A stretch of DNA of 64,000 bases from Microthyrium microscopicum (GCA_010405405.1 MU004239.1:1228713-1292712); one strand, 5' to 3'; shown: positions 33,522 to 46,830, counted from the stretch's first letter. Made by a program: numbers and translations. The notes: generated by a model from the letters alone, not told the origin.

Positions 33522-36500
33522 ATGCAGCTCCAGCGCCTCCTCACCGCTCTCCTGCTATGCTGCTCAGCAACATCCGTGGCTGCCATTGACGCTCGTGGCC
33601 TTGTTGCGCGAGACGATACACCTCCACCTTCAACTACACAAGCTTCGCAGACACAATCGATCAGTGGGGCAAGCAGTACGGCCGAGCCGCCAGCAACGAC
33701 ACGGGCTGCGAATAATGCGACGAGTTTGGTGCCGTCCATGACTTTTACGACGTCCATGATGACGGTGGCGGCAAATAATCAGACAACGGCTAATGGTAAG
33801 TCAATCTGTGGTGGTATATATCGACATTGGGCTAATGGTGGTAGATCCGGTACCGTTGCCTATACTGCCTCAAATCGATCCTGCGAATGCTGTGGCTGGT
33901 GTGTTCTTATTGATATCTGGACTGGTCTATACATTTATTGCTGTGCAATGGAGCATGTAAGCTTTTTTTCGAGGGAAATCTTTATGGGCGCTGATCGGAT
34001 ACAGGGTTCATAATTTCTTTTCGGTCGGCTTCGTGGGAAGCTTGGCGGTGACGGTAAGGAATCATGAATTGCAGATATGAATTGGTGCTAATGAGTTGTC
34101 AGTGTTTAATCGTATTTATTGAGAATCCTGGAGCAAGTGCAGGTCTTGCGGCTGGATATGTCATTGCTGCGCTACTGACTGGCGTGGTCATGGGTGGTCT
34201 ATCAACACCATTTGCGCAATTGACTGAAGGTATCGGATGCTTTCTAGGTGGATTTTGCTTGAGCATGTGGCTCCTTACTGTCAAAGATGGCGGGCTCATA
34301 CAGAACAAGGCTGGTAAGGTCATCTTTGTTGCTGGTATGACCTGCGGTATTGGACTTCTCGTTTTCCACAGCTTTACCAGACGACGAGCTCTGTTGGCTT
34401 GCATTCCGTTTTCCGGAGCTACTGCTATCGTTCTTGGTATTGACTGCTTCACGCGTGCTGGACTCAAAGAATTCTGGATATATGTGTGGGGTAAGCTTGG
34501 TTGAATTCATGATAAGTGATGAGTACTAACACTGGCAGATATTAACGAAAACCTCTTCCCTCTCAACACTAATACTTATCCTGTTACACGAGCGATCCGG
34601 GTCGAATCTGCCTGCATTATTGTCCTGTTCTTTTTCGGACTGGTTGTCAACTTGAAACTCTGGAAGCTGATCCGTAAGAAGGAGGTAGCTGCCGATGAGG
34701 TTCAACGAGCTCAGCAAGATCAATTAGATGAAGTTGAAGCCGCCGCAGGCCTGCGCACTGAAAAGTCTGTTGCCAATGAGAAAGAGCTTTGGGAACAGCA
34801 GTATGGCGGCGAGAAGAAGGGCTCGGTAACCGTGTCTGAGCAAAGTCTCAAGCGTAGTTCGACCAACAGTCAACCAGGAGAGCAACGTGATACCATCGAG
34901 CTGGTCGAAGTTGATGGCGACCACTATGAAGACGACCCTTTGTCACGCGTAACAAGACGGGTGGGTCAAGGAGCCGGCATTACCATCAACGTAGATGACC
35001 AAGAGTCTGCTTATCCTTCAGCGCTTAAAATCAACAATCCAAGGCCATCATCGGAGATCTTTGCTCGTGCGGCCTCCCCGCAGATTCCGGAGCGCAGCGC
35101 GGCTAGAAACTCTGTCAGAAGTTCCCGGTTGTCAAATGGACCAAGCATCATCCCGCTTCCATTTCCTAACCCTTCAGTGGATAATTCGAAGAAAGAAAGC
35201 ACCTCTAGGGACACATCGCGGCGTGCTAGTAGCGAGTCGAAACGAGCATCCAGGGTCTCTCAAAGCAAGTCTCAATCGCAAGATGATCTCTTGAGTGCTA
35301 TGACTTCAGAATCGGAGGATTCATCTCTGGCTGTTGTACACGATGATCAGGATTACTTTTCATTTTCCCAACATTCTCCGCCACAATCTACTCACAGCAC
35401 TTTCTCGGATAAGGATAAGCGAGAATCATCATTAGTTGAACAATCACTCGATAACACTGGAAAACAGGGAGACGACAAGGACAATGAAGTCGTCGCAACT
35501 AATAATAATGAAGTGGAAGAGGGAAAACCTAGTAATGCAACAATACCTGAAACTGGAAACCCCAAGGAACCACTAAACGAAGAGACACCGAAGGAAGCCC
35601 ATGCTACAGATGGTGATAACAAACTATCAGACAAGGAGGAACAAGACCTTGCTCCAAAGTCCTCCTTCTTAGCACTCACGAGCGCTAAGCCAAAATCTAC
35701 AGTTGCATCAACGGTCGATTCGGAAGAGAAAGACACGCATCAAAGGTCAGCATCGGTAATGTCAGATCGTTCAAGCATATCATTGGATGCTTTGAAACTG
35801 CACACGTCGCCACGGGTGCTAAAAGCATATAAGCAACACAAGACTTTTGAATGGGCAAAGGAATCGACCTTGGCAGAGATGCCGCCACTGGAAGAGCTCC
35901 AAAGGCCTGAATCTCCTGGTGTGCAGTACGAAGTAAATGAGCCAGAACCACCTCGCAAACCAATCATCGAAGAAAGCTCATCCGAAGACGATCAATCGCT
36001 GGATTCCACACCACTCGCTTCCACGAGAAACTCCTTCTTGGTCCCCAAAGATGGCTCTCTGTCAAAGCGAAACTCTGATGCATCATCTGGAGAATCACAG
36101 CCTGCAACGATGGCCCAGAGTTTACCAAATATGGCGAGATCTTCCACAGCGCCAACTGGCGGACTCTCACCAGGTGGAAGTCTCGGGACAGTACGCCGAA
36201 GTTCATACAACGTATCGAGTCCCATGCTCGGTCAACTGTGCGAATCACCCATCGAAGAAGAACCCGAAGCAGAAGGCAGCGAAGAAGCCAAAGATGCCTC
36301 ACTGCCCCTTCCATCGAAAAAGGCCACTCTCCTAGGCGAGCGAGAAAACAAGCTCAAAAACCGTCTCTCCAGCGTCGGCTTCTCCACCTTCTCACAATCA
36401 ACTCCCAATGTCACCCTACTCGCCCAAGCCAGTCGCCTCTCCCTGCAACCCGAGGGCGACGCCGGTACCCGCAGTCCGCCACTGAACCGAGACGTCGTCG

Positions 36501-37036
36501 AGGATCTCGACGACATTCCGCTTTCCGAGCGCCGCAAACTCCTCCGCAATAACACCCAAACCACCACCTCAACCATCCAACGCCCCGATCCAATCCGCAC
36601 ATCCTCCAATCCCATGCGCAGCGACTCCTACCAATCTCTCTCCCGCCGCACCTCCGACTCGGCCGCCATCTACGCCTCCGGCACCGCAAACCACCGCCTC
36701 TCCCAGCAAAATCTCAACGGCGCCTTCAACTCTCACCAGCCGCTCCGGCGCGAAGACTCACTGCCCACACAAGACGACCGCGCGGCCAAACTCGCTGAGT
36801 GGCGCACCTCGCTCCAACAAGACCCCAAGCGCGCAAGCATGACAGCCTCATCGGTGGAAGACCATCGAGCTCTGATGCTTCGTGAGAAGCGCATGCGCGA
36901 ACATATGCAGCGACAGCATAGTGCGGCGAAGGAGCAGTTTGGTGCTGCTATGGATCAGCAGATGAGGGCGCCGGATGGGATGTGGTTGCATGCAAAGCGG
37001 TTGAGCCAACTGCAGGCGCAGACGAAAATGAAGTAG
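33522..37036 (+). CDS. DUF4203-type multi-pass membrane protein with long serine-rich tail
   Basis: Five exons (33522-33795, 33845-33956, 34005-34053, 34103-34490, 34539-37036) give 1106 residues. A signal peptide (LLTALLLCCSATSVAA) is followed by a Ser/Thr-rich extracellular part. About seven hydrophobic helices follow between residues 100 and 320 (AGVFLLISGLVYTFIAVQW, GYVIAALLTGVVMGGLS, VIFVAGMTCGIGLLVFHSF, ACIIVLFFFGLVVNLKLW and others), resembling the TMEM198/DUF4203 fold. The remaining 780 residues are a charged, Ser-rich tail with many RRSS and SKRNS-like kinase sites, likely cytosolic. Homologues are found widely in moulds; function is not known to me. Four introns crowd the membrane part; the tail is a single exon. 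Confidence 0.8.
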
Positions 37037-37647
37037 ATATTGAAATTATTTGCTTTCTTGACATGGGGCTAGTTATATTGGGTTTTCACTTACATACATT
37101 GCGTGGGAATAATGGGGATCTCGATAGATAATCTCACGAGTATCTGGTCATTTGGAAGGATAAAATTAGGCTGGGTGGTTGGAGTCGATTTGATATGTAG
37201 ATATAGGTTTGGTGATTGGGCTGTTATGCCGCTCACCATGCCGTACGTAATAAATAATCACGATCTTCATTGATTCTAAAAATGTCTTTTTTGGGATCTT
37301 GGACCTCCAGTTGCGGTTTGTTAAGCATAATGATACAGAGTATGAACGAAGGGTAGGAAATGGGCAAAGGTCTGGGAGTAATGTATTTACATTTTCAATT
37401 AGGGGTATCATGTATGAAATTATATTACATCTTTGAATAGAGAGTTGCCTTGAGCCGCTGGTTTGCTCCGATATTTCATCAAACATATCGCCATATGTCG
37501 CCAACATCGATATTTTGGTAGTGTTATGTCTAACATGAGCTCTTATGTTAGTCATAAATTAACTATGTTGTCTGATGAGCTCGCGGTTTTGAGGGAATGC
37601 CTGAATCTTCCAGGGTACTGATGCTCACGGCTGAACAAGGAGTGTCG
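37037..37647. other. intergenic between convergent genes
   Basis: No gene recognised; AT-rich 3' flanks. The minus-strand frame at 37166-37555 has no domain features and begins in low-complexity sequence. Confidence 0.5.
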
Positions 37648-40600
37648 TCATTTGATATACTCTGGGCTCAAAATATTCGCTATCTCCTCATCAGACACAG
37701 CATTCCGTGGGGAGGGAGGCCTTTTGCCTTGAACCACTCGCTTTTTTTGCACGACGTCTTCGGGCTTTGCAGGCTCAGGCTTAGACTCCGATGCAGCAGG
37801 AGTTGCCACCTCCAACTCTGGTATAGTTACTGTCGCTCCTTTATTCTTGGCTGCGCCATCTACAGCTTTGACTGGGAATTTGAGGGTGGCTTTCCTAGCT
37901 TTTCGTTGCTTGCGAGGCGAGACTTTAGCATCTTCGATAGCTCTCCTCTTTGCCTTTGCAGACTGTACTTCTTTGGCGGCTTTCTTGTCCGACCTGAGCT
38001 TTTGCAGAAGCTCACGGCGTAGGTCAGGTTTCAGCAGGCTCTTCGTAGACAATGGCATGTTCCTCCGACGCCCTTTTATAGCAGCATTTGGATCGAACTT
38101 GCTTCTTTCACCACCTTTGCTGACTACAGTTCTATGATAGGGTGTAAAGACAATCGGCCTTGAGTGGGCACTCATCCGGCTTTGGAACTTTGTGAAATAC
38201 TCGGATCCTCTGAGTGCGAGAGATCTGAGCATGCGGAGGAATGATCCGTCATATAATTTATCTTTCTCCTCGTCCGTATCTCTGATGAACTTGCGTCGCA
38301 GCATCTCGCGATACTGGTCGAGTTTGACACGATCTTCACCAGGTGGCTTTTCAGCATATTGCACTGTCCATTTCTCAGAACTCTCGAGATTGTTTGGCCT
38401 TCTGACTGTTTGACCATTGACGTAGTTGCGGACGTCAAATTCGTACATGGCTAGATTGGCAGGCTGGTGGTTCCAGTGGAAGGATCCAATGCCCTTCTTT
38501 GTTTCTCCTTGTATTTCTGCCGCCTTTTGGGCAATCAGTACGAGCATAGGCTTTGACACGGTGTTCAATATTTTCTTGACCATAGTCAGGGCTTCTTGAG
38601 CATCAGATATCACCGGGTCAAATTCTTGGCCTGTCCCAGAAGTATGTACGTCTACAATCACCTGCTCCGTTTTCCTCTTGAGAGGCTGATAGTAGCGATA
38701 CAACGGAGCGAAAGGCTCAGGCGTTATGGCGGTAGAACTGGTCACTGAAGACTCTTGAAGATGTTTGAAGGCTGCTCTGCAGGTCTCGTAGAGATGGCTG
38801 GTCATCTCTTTTATCTCTTTGACTTCACGAGCTAATAAACTTGGGGCAACGCCGTCCGAGTCTACATCTCCTGCTGCGGCTTTCGGAGAGTCTTCCTTGG
38901 CTATTTCACGTAACTCTTGAGCCTCTTGCAGAAGCTCAGGTGTCACTGTTTCCGCGAACACCTGTAGCGATGCGGGTGCAGACCCCTTTGATGAGTTTTC
39001 AAGGCCCCGGTACGATGTGGGTAAGGTGAAGAAGTGTACCCATAGGTCCTACGTAATGTTAGTAAGTGAAGTGCTGGAGGGGCCAATCTCATGTGTACCT
39101 TTTCTGGATTTTCCTCCGTAACACGTTCAAGAATTTCTTGTAACATTTGCATGCTGTATTGAAACTCTTGGGGTCCAACTAGTTCTGGCTGGCCATGTAT
39201 TATGGTGTCAATGTCAGGAAGAGATAGGTACCTGAATCCAAAGAGCTGGGCTAGGTTGTGAAAGGCTATAAATATGCCGTCCATTCTCCCTAGCCTGGCT
39301 TGAGCACTATATTTGAAGAGCATGGTTCTCGAGAGATCATACATTTCTCGCTCGTAAGACTCGACGTCTCCCTGTAGGGTTTTGATTTGGTAGCCTCGCA
39401 TCTCTTTATAACGTTCTTGAGGATCCATACGGACAGCCAGTGCCGCTCTGGTCTTAAGATCGAAATATCCCCCTCCTCCGTTGACTTTCAAACGTGGGTC
39501 CATAGCATCCAGCTGCGAACGCACCAGAAACTTTCCGATGCCGGTGAAGTTGAATGCCTGCTGCTCGACCTCCTGCTGCTTCTGTTTTTTACCAGCGTCG
39601 CCTTCTTGCTTGTTAGATTTTAGAAATGTACGAAATTCCTCTTTTGGGACAGTAAGGAGCTTTTCTAAGAGGTGACCAGCCATCATCAGCTCTTGAGCCC
39701 CTCCGCTTTTGGTCATGTCGGGATCAACGCAATAGCAACCATTTCCAAGATACTTCAGCATTATAGAAGTAGGTACTTTTTGCGTGTCTGTAGGGTCGCT
39801 CTTGACTGCTTCAAATTCCTTGCTGGTAAACTTCACATTAACTGGACGCCAATCGCTGATGAAGTAGTGCAACTGCTGCAGCATTTGGGTCATCGTGGAA
39901 GTAGATCCGAAGAACTTCCTGGAAGGATATTTTTCCAGGAGAGAAGGGAGCGTAGGATCTTCCGAGGGTTTGTGATATGGTGGTAAGGCATCGAAGTTGA
40001 AATCATCTACTGAGGGTATCATTTGGATATCTGGGTCAAAGTTGTAAACACCCGTTCGTGGGCACTGAAAGGTGGAAACTCCCGGGTTGAAAATGACACG
40101 GTCTAATCCATGGTGAAGCCTTGGGGGCTCTACTTTTTCGCTTGACGTTCCACCGCCAACATCCTCAAGCTCCGACTCTACTATTAAAACGTTCTTGAAT
40201 TCCCACCTCGTAGGATCGTCAGCCCTTCCATCCTTCCTCGCAAGGCTGACAGGTAGCTGCTTGATGCCAGGCGGTTCAAGCGGAAGTGCCAACTCTGGCT
40301 GGGAGTTCAGCTCATGTCTCGTGAATTCGCGAGCTACTTGCTGCTTTTTTGGCAGCTTGCTAGGCGATTGTGTGACACTGGGTTGTGCTCTGCGTACCAT
40401 CTCTGGCAGCGCCCCGGTTTGCTCAGTTCGGATGCCCTTAATTCGGACGCCATGAACCAGGGGCCGCCCATCTGTAGCTTGGACACGCTCAATCTTGATG
40501 GTGGTAGGTTTATAGTTGTATGCCAATCCCGCCGGGTTTTTCAACCACTTCCAAGCTAGCCCGCATGCTAAGTATTTCGCTTCTTTCTTAGTGTTTTGAG

Positions 40601-41030
40601 GGCGGTCGGCGATAAATGTTTTCCTTGTGCCGTCTTCCAGAGTCAAAAAGATCTTGCCAAGGAATGGACCTAGGTGACCATCATTTGGGTTCCAAGCCTG
40701 GAAATCAACAATAATCCGATTCAATGTACAGAATTTATAAAGATCGGTCACTGGATTCTCCCTGGACACGGCCTTAGGTGATTTGGCCGCTGAATCCGAT
40801 GAGAGGACGACATCGTTCGATATGCTAGAGGGGAGGTGTGATGATGAGCTGGATGTAGTGCTTTGCGAAATGTAGTATCGTATACTCGTGGGTAGTTTGC
40901 TCGAGATTCGTCGGGGGGCGGAGAAATGTCGACAGCGAATGATGCCATGGCGATAGACAGTCCTTGAAAAGAGATACTGCGTGTTACGAAGGTTCATGAG
41001 GCCGTGAAAGCATGGCTCGTGTATTCGCAT
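37648..41030 (-). CDS. PET127: mitochondrial Pet127-family protein
   Basis: Two exons (41030-39099, 39048-37648) give 1110 residues. The two long minus-strand frames join through a 50-bp intron (donor after GAAAAG, acceptor ACGTAG), giving EKDLWVHFFTLPTSYRGLEN, so they are one gene. The N-terminus is Arg/Ser-rich and lacks acidic residues, as a mitochondrial presequence should. The Pet127 core follows, with KFFGSTSTMTQMLQQLHYF, YLGNGCYCVDPDMTKSGG and GGGGYFDLKTRAALAVRMD. Pet127 is membrane-bound in mitochondria and works in 5'-end processing and turnover of mitochondrial RNA. The C-terminal 200 residues are Lys/Arg-rich. The ATG at 41030 was chosen because the open frame beyond it begins at GTG; an in-frame ATG at 40997 is an alternative. 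Confidence 0.9.
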
Positions 41031-41077
41031 TACTTTTGAGGACTGATTGTTGTAGGATGTACAGGAGTTGGGGCATT

Positions 41078-41299
41078 TCACCCTATTCTTCTTTCAATTT
41101 CAATGAAGTCTGCGACTTTTTTGTTAAGCCAATGATATGATTCGGCAATTTCGGGATCAGACCCGAAAGCATAATGCATGCTGGTCGGCATTTCGGAGGC
41201 AGCACGCAGGGCTGCTTCCGACCAGCTAGTCTCCACGCTAGACAACGTGGGTGATACAACCTCTCCTCTGTTAATGTTCCTTTCATCAAAGGCTCTCAC
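41078..41299 (-). CDS. possible C-terminal exon of small unrecognised gene
   Basis: The frame ends in a protein-like acidic helix (EIAESYHWLNKKVADFIEI) and stops 48 bp before the PET127 start on the same strand. It has no ATG at its open end, so it would need an upstream exon; a GTAAGA donor lies near 41485, but no clean join was found. It could instead be PET127 leader sequence. Confidence 0.2.
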   Translation of the reverse strand: MRAFDERNINRGEVVSPTLSSVETSWSEAALRAASEMPTSMHYAFGSDPEIAESYHWLNKKVADFIEIERRIG

Positions 41300-42706
41300 T
41301 CAAAATCTACTACATGTATACTCGCTAACAACAAACGCGTAAAGCTCGCCTTTCATCAGACCAGAGAATCATCAAATCATCGCAAATGATCGGAGCCCGC
41401 CGCACGTGCGAGAGAGATCTTCGGCGTCGGCAGGTTTCACGTCCAATTGTTATATCGAGAGATGATATGCTGCAAGGGTTCTTACCTATGACGCACCACC
41501 AGTTAATTCTCAACTCAAGCTGATATCGCCAGGCTTTCCCATTAGTCTCTTGATTTTACCCCAGCATTATTGATGCTTAGCTACACTCAGGGCCTTGAAC
41601 GGTGGGGTATCAACTCCGAGCGCACCGTTAGCTATACGTAGTATTGGGAGGTAGTAAGAAGCGTGTTTAACTGCCAGTGGAGAATAAGAACCTGTACTTA
41701 TCTTTCCAACTTCATCTTCAGCTCTTACTGCATGTCTGCCTTTACAGTCTTTGCACTTTGTGTAACCTGTTACCTTCTACCTTTCTGACGACCAGTTTTA
41801 TCTCCTACTACACCAGCTAATAACACAGTCCTTGCTCACATCATTCCGTTTCCATCCTAGACGAATTTCTTGTAAGTTCCAGCCTTCATCATATACTCAA
41901 TTATCTTTCTTCGGTTCGCCTTGTGCGTGACACGCGCAACAGGTCAACAAAGCGGATGGTACGCGGATCGATACCAAACTCCTTATCACTACCATCGTGC
42001 TTCATCAAGGCATGATGCTCTTTGACTTGTTGTTGTCAATTGGGGCTTGCCAGTTATCCCATTTACGCGCGTGGCCACTGCGTTCGGTTAGGCTTTAGTC
42101 TGCTCGCGCCACGACCAATGTCGGGTCTGATCTGTCAAGTCACAGCAAGAGATCTTCCCCGTTTACTCCGTTGTCCTGTCATTTCCTCAATTTTGTTGTT
42201 TCATTTTTGTGTCTACCTCTTTACATTCAGATTTATATGGCTTTTTCCATTCCCACAAATCCGCGTCTCCAGATGGAGAGCACAGGCCTGTTGAAACCCC
42301 ACTGGCTGCATTCAGTGGCATCAGTGGCACAAACGCACCTGATGGCATGTCACCAGTCTTGTTTTGTACACGCTTACTCCCACATAAACATGGACCTGTC
42401 GAGATTTCGTTTTTGTCACTAATTGAAAGAATAGCTTTTATACCATTCTGGAGAACTTTTTATTGGACCGCTTTAGTGTGCTAGGGCAAATCCATCCACC
42501 TCAGAATCGACTTCAGAAATAAGCGTTGCGGGCATGAAGTTGGGTAGTACGCGAAAGGTAAAAGCTCTTGGGAGACACAAGCTTTCACAAGCTTCCGCCG
42601 CCAGTCACGAATTCGTCCTGGTTTGAATCTCCCTCCGTCAGAAATCCACCAAAACGTCCAGCGTCAATATCAACAACAGCAATCACCAGCCTGCTAAAAC
42701 ACGACA
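41300..42706. other. intergenic, upstream region of PH-LRR gene
   Basis: No gene recognised. A minus-strand open stretch near 41580-41830 lacks a start. Much of 41700-42700 is CT-rich with short upstream ATGs and is probably promoter and leader of the downstream gene. Confidence 0.45.
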
Positions 42707-45700
42707 ATGCCTCGATCTGCTAGTGACGGTGGTGCCAACCATCATCTTTTACGCAATGTCTTTGCAAAGTCGGCTCTTGGGTTCAACTCATTCAAGGAGG
42801 ATACAATACATCTCCACAAAAAGGGCCTAGAGAGCTCCGTGACAGAAATAAGGCAGCGAACGCAGAGCATCTTCCACACTCGATCAGCTTCCCATTCTAT
42901 ACCGGGCCAGGCGGAACAATATGCAAGCTCAGGTTTACTCAAAAAAAGACGTTCCATCGCCCGGTTAGAAAGTTTGCGCCCTTCCTCGCAATCCAGGCAC
43001 TACCCGACTATCTGGTCTCCTTCATCACCAACAGTGACTGAAGTATTATACAGCCCAGCCGAGACAGAAACTTTTACATCTGAAGCCTTTTACGGACGCG
43101 TTCTACAGCACGGAGAAGTCCACTCGTCTTCGGTACCATGGCGCAAAAAGACAGAATACCTCGTGCTCACCGAAAACTACTTGCTAAGATTCAAGAGCTT
43201 AAAGAAGGCTGCAGAGAGCTTTCCATCACTAGCTTCCCAGGCCTCTAATGTGTCGCGGCAGAATTCGATCCAGTCATACAACTCGTCATCGCCCGTAGAC
43301 TCTGTTCCAAGCGGATCAAGTGGGACAGACTCACCTACAGAGCCAGCTGCGAAATCTTCCATTTGGCTCCAATATCTCATTGCGGCTCAGGTGGTTCATG
43401 AGAGTAGAGCTCACGCGACTGTTGAGATAGTCTGGGATAACAATGCCAAGTCGAACGTATCAATTCTCCCAATTACCGTGGATCGACATAATGGTCAGCC
43501 TCACTGGCTCGAATCATTAAGCAGCATAGCAAAGGCGTGTAGAAGTGAGAATATACCTTCTCCGTCGCCAATTCACCAGAAGGCTATCAACGAGGCGGTC
43601 GAAAAGAATCTCGACTCAATTCTTGATGATCGGTCGTCACAATTTTTGGTGCATCCTCGACCCAGCAACGGGAGTGAATCTGGATTTGTTGTTCCAGATG
43701 AACTTTCAAAAGATCTAGAATGTCTACGATTTCTAGTTATTGGAAAGAACAAAACGCATCTCATACCAATTACGCCTTGTTCAACCGGTCTCACTCGATC
43801 GCACTCTGATACCCCAGTCAAGGCCTTATCTTATGGAACCGTCGGCCTCAAGAGTGTCTCTATTAATGACCAAACTAATTCACTGACACTGATCTTCAGG
43901 TAAGGATTCAGTGTATCTACACACGTGTTCATTGCTAACAGTATGGTAGTCAACCGCGACTGCTGGATGTGGTGCTAGACTTGTCATCTATGCATTGCCA
44001 GGAGATCGCCCAGCTACTCTATACACAACTTGAGTACCTTCGTCCAAAATGGGTTATAGAGCCATCTCTTTTCAAGGTCTCGCCAGATTTACAGTCGCAG
44101 CTAGGTCAAGAGCCAGTAGCTGCTTGTCCTCCATGTGAAACCTTCAGTCGAGTCCTGGATGCTTATTGCGCTGCCTGGAATATTCGCTCTGAGACCATAA
44201 TCTATGACATCGACGTAATGGTTGAGGACAAGCCAAAGTTCCGATTGAAACCTCGTGGCAAGGTCTATCAAGCGCACGAACTTCTAGCAGTATTCCGCGC
44301 GCTGCGCTACAATGAATACTTCGCCACGATCTCATTTGCCAACATTGTTCTGGACTCAATCACAAGTAATTACGGACAAGCTGGTTACCAAGACATATGC
44401 TTGGATCCTGTAATTGGGCCCCCGCTGAAAACAAGTCATGTGGAGGTGAAGGAGACTTCTCTCCTGTACCAAGAAATCAGTGCTATAGTCATGACGAACC
44501 GAAAGCTGAGGAGGTTGGATCTGACGTCTTGCATATACCGACACCACAACGAGCAGATATTCTCGATAGGAGAGAATAAAGGCTGTGACATAGTCGAGGC
44601 ACTTTACAGCCTTTGCAGCAATCAAAATACGAACCTTGACTGGATCATCCTTAGCGGCATACGACTATCGCAAGTTGATTCAGATCACATTGTGGAAATG
44701 CTTGCAAATAAAGATTGTCATCTTCGCGCTATCGAGTTGAGCGGATGTCATCTCGATACATATAGCCTGCGAGCTATCCTATCTGAACTGCCGAAGCAGT
44801 GGAGAATGCTCGAAGGTATTGATATCTCAAATAATCCTGGAGCGATTGATCCGGAAGTCTCGTTCCCAGTCGACTTCGGTAGTTGCAATGCTGTCCGGAG
44901 TATCAATCTATCTCGAATACATCTCAAGCGAAGTGTCGCTCCTCTCATCCCCAGAAATATCCTTTTTTCCTGGAAACTTGAAGACATCAAACTCAGCTGG
45001 ACATCACTGAACGATCAAACGATGACCGATTTAGTTGAGTATCTACATTCCCCAGCCTCCAAACAGCTCCAATCACTATACCTCGACAATTGCGGACTAT
45101 CGATAGACTGGATAGCCAAGATCTTCGATGCCCTGGCAGGCCACGACAGCGGATCCATCCACCTAGATATCTCCAGTAACAGCATCTCAAGTGTAGCTCC
45201 TGCCATCGCCTCACTACAAAACTGCAGCGGACTGCGCTCCCTGTCCTGGAAACTACTTGACTTCCATTCCCCCGACGAATTCGGCCACTTCATTCAGGCC
45301 CTCACCGCAAACACAACCATCACCCATCTCGACCTATCCGAGTTACTACTAGAATTCGACCTAAACATCGGTCTCGCCACCGATCTACGCACCCTGTTCG
45401 CCGAAAACAAAGTCCTCAAATCCATAAGTCTCGCCGGCAATAACTCAATCCTCGACAGCAGCCAATTTGGCCCCCTAGTCGGCGAAGCCCTCGCTGGCCT
45501 CGCACAAAACACCACCCTCGAACGCTTTTACATCGAGCGTCAAGCCATCGGACTCGTAGGCGCGACCGCTCTAGCTACCGTGCTTACGTCCAACAGCACT
45601 CTAAAAGAGCTGCACTGTGGCTCCAACGAGATTCCACTAGCGGGCTGGTCCGCTTTACTGGATAGCTTACAGGGCAACAACACATTGCTATATATTGCCG

Positions 45701-45876
45701 ATCCAGAGCCAGATGGGCAACGAGATCTGAACGCTGTAATGAAGAGTGGAGCTGGCTCCCATGAAGCGAGAAGACGGGCGACGGAAGTAAAGGATGTTAC
45801 TGAGAAGTATTGGCAACACCAATATGCGAGAAGAAAGGAGTATCTAGAGCGGAACTTTCAGAGCAGTGGTTTGTGA
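42707..45876 (+). CDS. PH-like and leucine-rich-repeat protein (CARMIL-like architecture)
   Basis: Two exons (42707-43899, 43950-45876) give 1039 residues. Residues about 120-260 read like a PH domain (EAFYGRVLQHGEVH, KKTEYLVLTENYLLRFKS, then a Trp-bearing strand and final helix HWLESLSSIAKACR), with a Ser-rich insertion. From about residue 560 onward there are irregular leucine-rich repeats of the ribonuclease-inhibitor type: LRRLDLTSC, LRAIELSGCHLD, LEGIDISNNPG, LQSLYLDNCGLS, ITHLDLSELLL, LKELHCGSNEIP. A basic helical end follows. PH followed by RI-type LRRs is the order seen in CARMIL capping-protein regulators, but no CPI motif is obvious, so the actin link is only a suggestion. Probably a cytosolic scaffold at membranes. 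Confidence 0.8.
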
Positions 45877-46197
45877 TGAAGTATGTATAATTAGAGTTAT
45901 GACTTGTATATTATTATGATTTGCGATTGGATTAGAAGGATTAGAAGGATTAGATTCCTGGAGGCAAAGCGTACACTTCTGAGCGAATGATATTGAACTT
46001 CTTGATGAACCAATGCACACTTTCTGTCTTTCAAATCCCTTCAGAATTGAAATTATACCTGAGTAATTTCGTAGAATATTTCCATTATTGACTTGACGAT
46101 TCAAGGGCTCCGAGGTGGATCAAGCTCTCTGCACCACCACGGGCGAACCCCCGTAAACTCCACCTCCCTCCTCATACAATACCCCGAAAATGCGATA
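45877..46197. other. short intergenic region
   Basis: No gene. A GGATTAGAA unit is repeated near 45931-45957 in the 3' flank of the LRR gene. Confidence 0.5.
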
Positions 46198-46830
46198 ATG
46201 CGATATTCAACGCAATTCAAAACCGAGGAAGAGGTCCAAGATGCCTACAGAGTTGCCCTCCAGGGCGGAGTTTCTGGCGCTGCACGGGTACGTTCACATC
46301 AATCTTCATCCATGCGTCATTGATTCGCGAACTCTCGCGAGGCACGCGACACCCAATATCAAGAGCAAGAGACAAGACGTTACGAAGAATTGTTTTATGC
46401 CAATGCGATGTAGAACTCACGCTGACATGTCTTCTTCTTGAATCCAGTGGGGATTCATTTCCGCGCTCGCTGGCGCTACCGCCATGTACTTCAGTCCTGT
46501 ATTCCGCGGTGTCACGGTCCAGTATAAAGTGTAACTACCACCTCCCATCACCCATCTCTGCCTCCTCACTCGCTTACTCACCATTTCTATAGCTTTTTGC
46601 AGATGGCCAGTATGACGATGGGTGGTTTCATCGAGGCAGATCGGAGGATGGTAGCTCACGAGCTTGTGGTCCGTCAGCGTAAACGCGCAGAGCGACAGAG
46701 AGTGCTGAGGCAGGAGTTCGCCAAAGAGATGGAGAAAGAACTGGATGAGATTGATGATGCTACGCTTGAAGCGCAGATTCGCGAGGCGGAGTTGATGAGT
46801 GCTATGTCGAGGAAGAAGAGGGTGGAGTAA
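46198..46830 (+). CDS. small conserved fungal membrane protein
   Basis: Three exons (46198-46287, 46448-46530, 46593-46830) give 136 residues. The N-terminal 30 residues (YSTQFKTEEEVQDAYRVALQ) lead into two hydrophobic segments, WGFISALAGATAMYFSPVF and VFLQMASMTMGGFI, then a long charged helix. Exon 2 begins exactly at the first membrane segment; the second intron uses GTAACT so that YK-VFLQ joins in frame. The layout recalls small mitochondrial inner-membrane proteins of the HIG1/Rcf type, but the HIG1 signature is not clear. Proteins of this form recur across filamentous fungi; the function is unknown to me. Its internal start at 46198 is supported by the later in-frame exons. Confidence 0.7.
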
